This document shows, piece by piece, positions 59,116 to 64,000 of a stretch of DNA of 64,000 bases (positions are counted from its first letter, which is position 1; each line of letters starts with the position of its first letter). A program made the position numbers and the translations under genes. The notes beneath the pieces are model-generated. The model did no database searches and had not been told where the DNA came from. It saw only the letters and a list, made by a program, of their open reading frames with translations. This DNA is from Liolophura sinensis (lineage: Eukaryota; Mollusca; Polyplacophora; Chitonida; Chitonidae), in the NCBI RefSeq assembly GCF_032854445.1, contig NC_088297.1:26899915-26963914 (forward strand), read 5' to 3'.

Positions 59116-59561
59116 TTCAAGAAATTTTCCATCTATGGCGACAGTCAGGTTTTTGGGAGAAAGAAGCTAAAGAATTAAAAGTCTGCTAAACTTCGAGCAG
59201 AAGTGAAAACAGTTTGAGATGGATTCGAGCGGGAGACGTCCAGCAGTCAGAGATAACCAGAGCTTTTAGAGTAATAAAGCACTACTATTGCGGGACATTA
59301 CCATGGATTGCACAATTTGGGCGCAAATACTGTCAAAGACAAGAAATGTGACCAGTACGCGTACATTGCATAAGTAGGCGGACACGTATCTGTAATAAGG
59401 TAAAATCCGTCTAAGAAATTTTAATGATGAATTTCAATGCTCAATTCTGTTCTTGAACAAGCACGTTTGGAAATGAACTCTGACCTGCGCCAACTCACAC
59501 GAAGCCCTCTTGAAGTAACGAGCATGTAACTACCATGGCGACGTGCTTTTAACGTCGGCTG

Positions 59562-59633
59562 CGTGCAAATGGACACAGTTCGACTTCAACAACAACGGCG
59601 GGATAACAAGTCACGCCCGGCTCACTGTTAGTA
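59562..59633 (+). pseudogene. Decayed CUB-like exon fragment
   Basis: Reads QFDFNNNGGITSHA in the frame matching QSYYNNSGVITSPN of the CUB gene's third exon: 9 of 14 residues, with clear DNA similarity (AACAACAACGGCGGGATAAC). A Cys lies a few residues earlier, as in the real domain. The frame then hits TAA at 59632 and nothing further of the CUB fold follows. Most simply a relic of a tandem duplication of the CUB gene; chance similarity is not excluded over so short a span. Confidence 0.4.
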
Positions 59634-60274
59634 AATAAATGATCGTTCAGAATTGTACATACAGCACGAATAAAACAAATAAATGTGACTCAATTTTGAT
59701 TTTCCTAATTTCTTTTTATTCGTCAAATTTTAAGAAAAATAAATCAAGTAGAATCATTTTTAAGAGACTTATATAGAAACAAAAGAAACAGTTAAAGGAT
59801 TAATCAATACGTGGATATTTGCAGAAAGCATAAGCAAGGAACAACAAAAACTCCCCGGAGTTTTATGTGGATTCACGGCTTGCAACGAAAAAAGTACAAT
59901 AAACATTAAAACATGTGAATTAGTAGAAAAAAATCATGATATAAGGTCAGAAGAAACGTTTTGATATGACAACTATCCATTTCGTTAAGGGGCCTCCGAG
60001 GTGGTTAGCACGCCAGCGCAATGCACCTCCCCTTGGTCACACATAGTGGAGAAGACAAAGGAACAATGGAATGTATCTCAGACGCAAACAGCGACTTGCA
60101 AAGTGAGAGGAGATCAAATGTGGACAAGTGCGTGTTTCGACTGCAAACTGACGACATCTGTTTCTGTGTGAAATCTAGTCCCTTAGACGTTGGTGGACTC
60201 AACAGATTTTATATGTATCATTTTTGCGACACATAAACGATATATGTCGTGGTAACGTGGGCCTTTTGGGCAGA
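59634..60274. other. 3' flank of the minus-strand gene; no separate gene seen
   Basis: AT-rich. 59990-60025 holds a tRNA-like SINE head fragment (GGGGCCTCCGAGGTGGTTAG). The open frame at 60021-60236 has no recognisable motif. Confidence 0.4.
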
Positions 60275-60280
60275 TTTATT
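60275..60280 (-). terminator. Poly(A) signal overlapping the stop codon
   Basis: The minus strand reads GAGTAATAAATC: the stop TAA and an adjoining second TAA create AATAAA, so the 3' UTR may be very short. Confidence 0.5.
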
Positions 60281-61206
60281 ACTCTTGGTAGTCGTTGATG
60301 TCATCGTTTTCATCCCTGCAATTCAAGAGCAAAGTTAACCATAAGAGTGATTTTCTATAGACCTTGAATTAGTATGCGACTAGGTCGTGGATTTCTCCCG
60401 GGCTCTTCCTGGTTTCCTCCCACCATAATGTTGGCCACCGTCGTATCAGTGAGATTTTCATAAATACGGCGTATAACACAATTTAAACAAACAAACAAAG
60501 TAAAGGACTAAAATGGCATAAAACAGAAAACAAGTAAATAAATTATAAGCTCATTCTAAATGGTCCCTTGAATGGCATCCTTGACCTCCTAAGTTGCAGC
60601 TTACCTGTTCGTTACCACCAGGACACATATCTATCATGTTCCTACTTATTTTTCTCAGGATATAACAGTATTTCAGTATCAAAGAACTGAGTACATATTT
60701 TAAGGGATTCATAATTTTATTGGTAAAAGTGGGTCTTTGGGAGTTTGACTTACAGCCTATGCCCGCTTTCCACCTACCATAATGCTGGCCGCCGTCGTGT
60801 AAGTGAAATATTCCTGAGTACAAGGTGAAACACCAATCAAATAAAGAAATACCGGCTGACGGCGCTAACATGTGATTTGGATATTTCGAATCCACTATTC
60901 GTCATTCAGTGGGCTGTTTCAAAGCACATAATGTATATTACCGTACCAAAGAAAACGCTAGAAGTTTTAAGGATCGAAAGAAAAGTCAATCAGACACCAA
61001 AGCGACATCACAAAACAGAAGTTAGATCTCATTAATATGTTGTAAATGTCTAGCGGGCGCGCACTTTGCTTTCTACATTCAAAAGCACGTGTAAGAGCAT
61101 GCGCACAAGACACAGCAGACTCACGAGCGGTTTAGTTCCTGCATCTTGTTTTCCTCGGCTAACTCTTTCACAGGATCGTGTCCGGCCTGGCGCTCCCGTT
61201 TGTCCA
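60279..61206 (-). CDS. Last two coding exons of an unidentified gene (charged C terminus)
   Basis: Exon n-1 is 61206-61125, between CTTTTCAG and GTGAGT. The last exon is 60315-60279, after TTGAATTGCAG. Joining in phase gives a highly charged, probably helical segment (DKRERQAGHDPVKELAEENK, then MQELNR) followed by an acidic tail (SDENDDINDYQE) and tandem stops TAATAA. Both splice sites are strong and the codon phases fit (82-nt exon entered in phase 1, left in phase 2). The 809-nt intron holds two SINE fragments. Earlier exons must lie to the right, possibly beyond the window. I do not recognise the protein; acid-tailed helices of this kind occur in many cytosolic proteins. Confidence 0.6.
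60384..60500 (+). mobile_element. Core SINE 3' fragment in intron
   Basis: GGTCGTGGATTTCTCCCGGG, GGCCACCGTCGTATCAGTGA, then an AAAC-rich tail. Confidence 0.75.
60755..60850 (+). mobile_element. Core SINE 3' fragment in intron
   Basis: GCTGGCCGCCGTCGTGTAAG and CAATCAAATAAAG tail. Confidence 0.8.
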
Positions 61207-61239
61207 CTGAAAAGCACAACAGAGATATAACGATTAAAT

Positions 61240-61378
61240 TTGTGTATTTATTTGATTAGTATTTTACGCCGTACCCAAGAATATTTCACTTATACGACGG
61301 CGGTTAGCATTATTGTGGGAGGAAACCGGACAAAGCCCGAGGGAAACCCACGACCATCCGCAGGCTGCTGACAGACCA
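61240..61378 (-). mobile_element. Core SINE, headless copy
   Basis: GTATTTATTTGATTAGTATT, ACGACGGCGGTTAGCATTAT, GGAAACCGGACAAAGCCCGA, ending at TGCTGACAGACCA. Confidence 0.88.
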
Positions 61379-62400
61379 CGCGGGAAATCATTTACAACAC
61401 AGAAACAGATTAGCCTGTTTTGTGATTAAATCTGTGTAATGCATTACAGCGGCACATATCGTTGAACTTCGAAATGATCAAAGTCGCCTGATAGTGTATA
61501 GTGTAATTTTTCTTTAGTGTGAATAACATAGGTCTCAGATTGGTGTTTGGTGTTATGTATAGAAACACCGCTAAATTCTGACGTCATAAATACTAAATCG
61601 CCCCTTTCGAATCACCGATCACCGTCTTTACATACGTATCAGCAATCCATTTGAGCATAGTGCCAGATTATGGACGACATGTGAAATTGAGGCTATAGGC
61701 TAGCTGTAGAGGAGGCGTTCTGATCTCATGAGTTAACGCATTCGAATCCGGTTGTCTGTGATATGCCGGCAACTAAAAACAAATGCCGATGGTATTGACA
61801 GAGCTCTTAACCCAGTTTTAGACATCCTGGGACTCGATGGCTGTGGTTTTAATGTAATACGCATGGAAATGTGTTAAAAAACCAACTGAATGCATCAATA
61901 GGTGGAGAAGAAACCAAACGCAACAGAACGTTCTGTTCGCTTCTTTCTCATCGATAAATTATCCATGCATACAAACTTACCATTCTATCCAACAAAAATT
62001 AAACCAAAATACGAAAACTAATTTCGTTATATTTATTTCCTTTATTTTTTTTCTGTTTTGACGGTTGTTTGAAAATCTGATGAAAAGACTTGCGCATCAC
62101 ATTCGTCAACGACAAGTGGTCCTCAACGAACATTTGACGGCACAAACGGTCACTCGAGCATTCCCAGCCGCTTATTATCACCAAGGCCTCACTAATAAAG
62201 AGATTTGGCCAATTTACAAAGTCTCAGTCCAAGGCACGGGTTGAACTCCAACCTAGCCTGCTTAAAGTTGGAGTCGAGCACTAGTGAGCCACGTCATATC
62301 ATCGAACCTGAAAAATGTAAAAACTGCCGTCTGCATGTCTATTGGAAGAAGAGGGCGTTAGCACATCAGCGCGGTGCAATGACCCTGGAGGTTGTTTTTC
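61379..62400. other. No recognisable gene
   Basis: A stretch at 62060-62245 is open in several frames on both strands but shows no motif. A donor-like ATG/GTAAGT on the minus strand at 61979 lacks a coding context. Confidence 0.4.
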
Positions 62401-62402
62401 AA

Positions 62403-62785
62403 AGGGGTCGTAACGTTATGCCGGTCGTAAATACCAAGGCGGCATATGCCGTCAGTATCTCGCGTCATAGTGATTAGGCCGGCGTAACGTTATGGCGGTT
62501 GTAAATACCAAGACGGCATATGCCGTCAGTATCTGACGTCATGGTGATGAGGCCGGCGTAACGTTATGGCGGCTGTAAATACCAAGGCGGCATATGACGT
62601 CAGTATGCAACGTCATGGTGATTAGGCCGGCGTTACGTTATGGCAGTTGTAAATACCAAGGCGGCATATGACGTCAGTATCTGACGTCATGGTGATTAGG
62701 CCGGCATTACGTTATGGCGGTAGCAAATACCAAGGCGGCATATGACGTCAGTATGCGACGTCATTGTGATTAGGGCGCCCTAACA
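62403..62785. repeat. 74-bp tandem repeat, five units, with CRE palindromes
   Basis: Unit contains GGCCGGCGTAACGTTATGGC, GTAAATACCAAGGCGGCATA and TGACGTCAGTAT; period 74 bp (62477 to 62551). Perfect TGACGTCA palindromes occur at 62534, 62595, 62669, 62682 and 62743. GC- and CpG-rich, unlike the other satellites here. Confidence 0.92.
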
Positions 62786-62804
62786 TTACGAACCCTTTGA
62801 GAAA

Positions 62805-62985
62805 CAGCCCCCAGGAGCCTCTCGCCAATGCGGTAGCTGTTAGTCCTATAGTTCAGCTCATGCTGGCTTCATCTCCGGCCGTCCGTGGGAAGGTTTGCAG
62901 ATGGTCGTGAGTTTACCCGTGGCTCTAACCAGTTTCCTCTCACCATAATGTTGGCCGTCGTCGTGTAAGTGAAATATTCTTGGTA
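62805..62985 (+). mobile_element. Core SINE without 5' end
   Basis: CTCGCCAATGCGGTAGCTGT, CTCATGCTGGCTTCATCTCC, TTGGCCGTCGTCGTGTAAGT. Confidence 0.85.
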
Positions 62986-63250
62986 CCTGATGCTGCCTCG
63001 CTTGGCGCTCAACACTGAGAGATTAGAGCAAGAAAACAGGACTGGTTGACCTGGTATCAGTGTATAATGTGACTGGATGGGGTGTCATTTATGGTGTCTA
63101 GTGGCGGTAGCAATTTGGCAGCAGGAACTCGCCCGGCCACGAGGAGACGCTGTATATGTACACACACCTAATGACTCTTCGTCGTCATAGAACTCAAAAA
63201 TTGTTAAATACGACGTTAAATCCCAATCGTTCATTCACTCATTCATTCAT
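62986..63250 (+). mobile_element. SINE2 (CACTCA type), headless copy
   Basis: Body CTCGCTTGGCGCTCAACACT and ATGACTCTTCGTCGTCATAG, end TACGACGTTAAATCCCAATC plus (CATT)n. Confidence 0.75.
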
Positions 63251-63590
63251 TCTAGATTATGATTATGTCATCTGTACCCGATTTGTGATCCCTTTCAGGA
63301 GAGGCAGTAGATAGAAGGCTACAGTCCTCTGCATTAGGAGAGGCTTACTATTAAAATGACTTTTACCTTATTACTGGTCACATTAAAAAAACCTCTTTCC
63401 AGAAACACCACATAATATGCGTTATTTTTCAAAACAGTCTGGTCAAATGGTAAACAAATAAAGTCCAAAACTGATCAGTAAACCAATCAGAGTCGTCATC
63501 TTTTTCTGTGAAATAAGTTGCACGCGTGAATAGGAAGCGCGATGGTTTAGGGGCATGTTACGCTCTGTTTTAGACCAAAGGGAACGATCT
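63251..63590. other. No recognisable gene
   Basis: AT-rich; nothing supported. Confidence 0.5.
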
Positions 63591-63809
63591 GGCCCCGGGA
63601 TCACAAAATGATCTTAGAATTAAGTCAAAATTTCATGCATTAAGTTGGTAAATTCCTTTGCGTCATTTTAGTTCAATTTTGTTGTACAATAACTTATCCT
63701 AAATTTATCCTCTCAAGCAATATCTTACCCTTGGCACGTAAACAAAATCAATTTTACAGTGATTTGAAATTTTGACTTAAGTCTAATATTGCTTCGTGAT
63801 CCCGGAGCC
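63591..63809. mobile_element. MITE-3 copy (GGCCCCGGGATCAC ends)
   Basis: Begins GGCCCCGGGATCACAAAATG, ends CGTGATCCCGGAGCC. Inner arms AAGTCAAAATTTCA and TGAAATTTTGACTT extend the inverted repeat to about 45 bp with interruptions. Confidence 0.85.
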
Positions 63810-63929
63810 TGAGCGGCAACTCAGAATGTTTTCTACTGTAAAGCGTGGCTAAAACGTGGCTCTTTGTTCTTAACCAGAAAATGTCAACACATATTCGCGC
63901 GTGTCCCTACTGACATGGTTTCATTTTCG

Positions 63930-64000
63930 TTGATCCCAACAGAAAGACTGGCCACCGTCATGTACGTGAAATATTCTTGAGTACGCCGTAAATCACCAAT
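63930..64000 (+). mobile_element. Core SINE 3' fragment, cut by window end
   Basis: GACTGGCCACCGTCATGTAC, AATATTCTTGAGTACGCCGT, running off the window at CACCAAT. Confidence 0.85.

Noticed and set aside
62060-62245. Overlapping open frames on both strands (plus ~60 codons, minus 61 codons)
   Set aside because: Both look mildly coding but neither has motifs, splice sites or homologous copies in the window.

Overview
This looks like nuclear DNA of a lophotrochozoan invertebrate, most likely a mollusc (a brachiopod is not excluded). The reasons are AT-rich, intron-bearing, repeat-dominated sequence with many TACATGTA motifs, about 20 copies of a tRNA-derived SINE with a highly conserved core, and a second repeat family ending in CACTCACTCA runs. 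Species assignment is inference. There is one 200-base assembly gap (22865-23064). No bacterial operon, CRISPR array, rRNA gene or intact tRNA gene was seen.

Layout. 1-11.3 kb: a GC-rich ORF for a small protein with an acylation-type N terminus (minus strand, 1752-2162), four copies of a ~0.9 kb repeat with a Pol III B box, a 5'-truncated LINE reverse transcriptase with a SINE in its 3' UTR, and a complete but dead Tc1/mariner element (6910-8414). 11.3-21.4 kb: a large composite repeat built from two RING-like zinc-finger ORFs in opposite orientations inside long inverted arms, arrays of hairpins with varying stems and an almost invariant AATTA loop, AGGTCA-rich repeats and a ~184-bp satellite. 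The hairpins and their flanking block also lie just downstream of the acylated-protein ORF, so these ORFs probably belong to one unnamed mobile or virus-like family. 21.4-37 kb: a decayed transposon gene, MITEs, SINEs and otherwise featureless sequence. 37.6-40.7 kb: a two-exon minus-strand gene for an ~85-residue single-pass membrane protein, deduced by matching splice sites and phase. 41-51 kb: MITEs and a cluster of satellites with 43-49 bp periods. 52.2-56.1 kb: the clearest gene, a four-exon secreted CUB-domain protein with TATA box, matching splice phases and poly(A) signal. 56.4-64 kb: terminal exons of two further minus-strand genes, a decayed CUB-like exon, a 74-bp satellite carrying CRE palindromes, and more SINEs and MITEs.

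The host genes are sparse, and each is supported by splice signals, phase and poly(A) signals rather than by long ORFs. The CUB gene (plus) and the 56.5 kb gene (minus) converge, with poly(A) signals about 310 bp apart. The most unusual material is the hairpin/RING/acylated-protein family at 1.6-2.2 and 11.3-19.5 kb.
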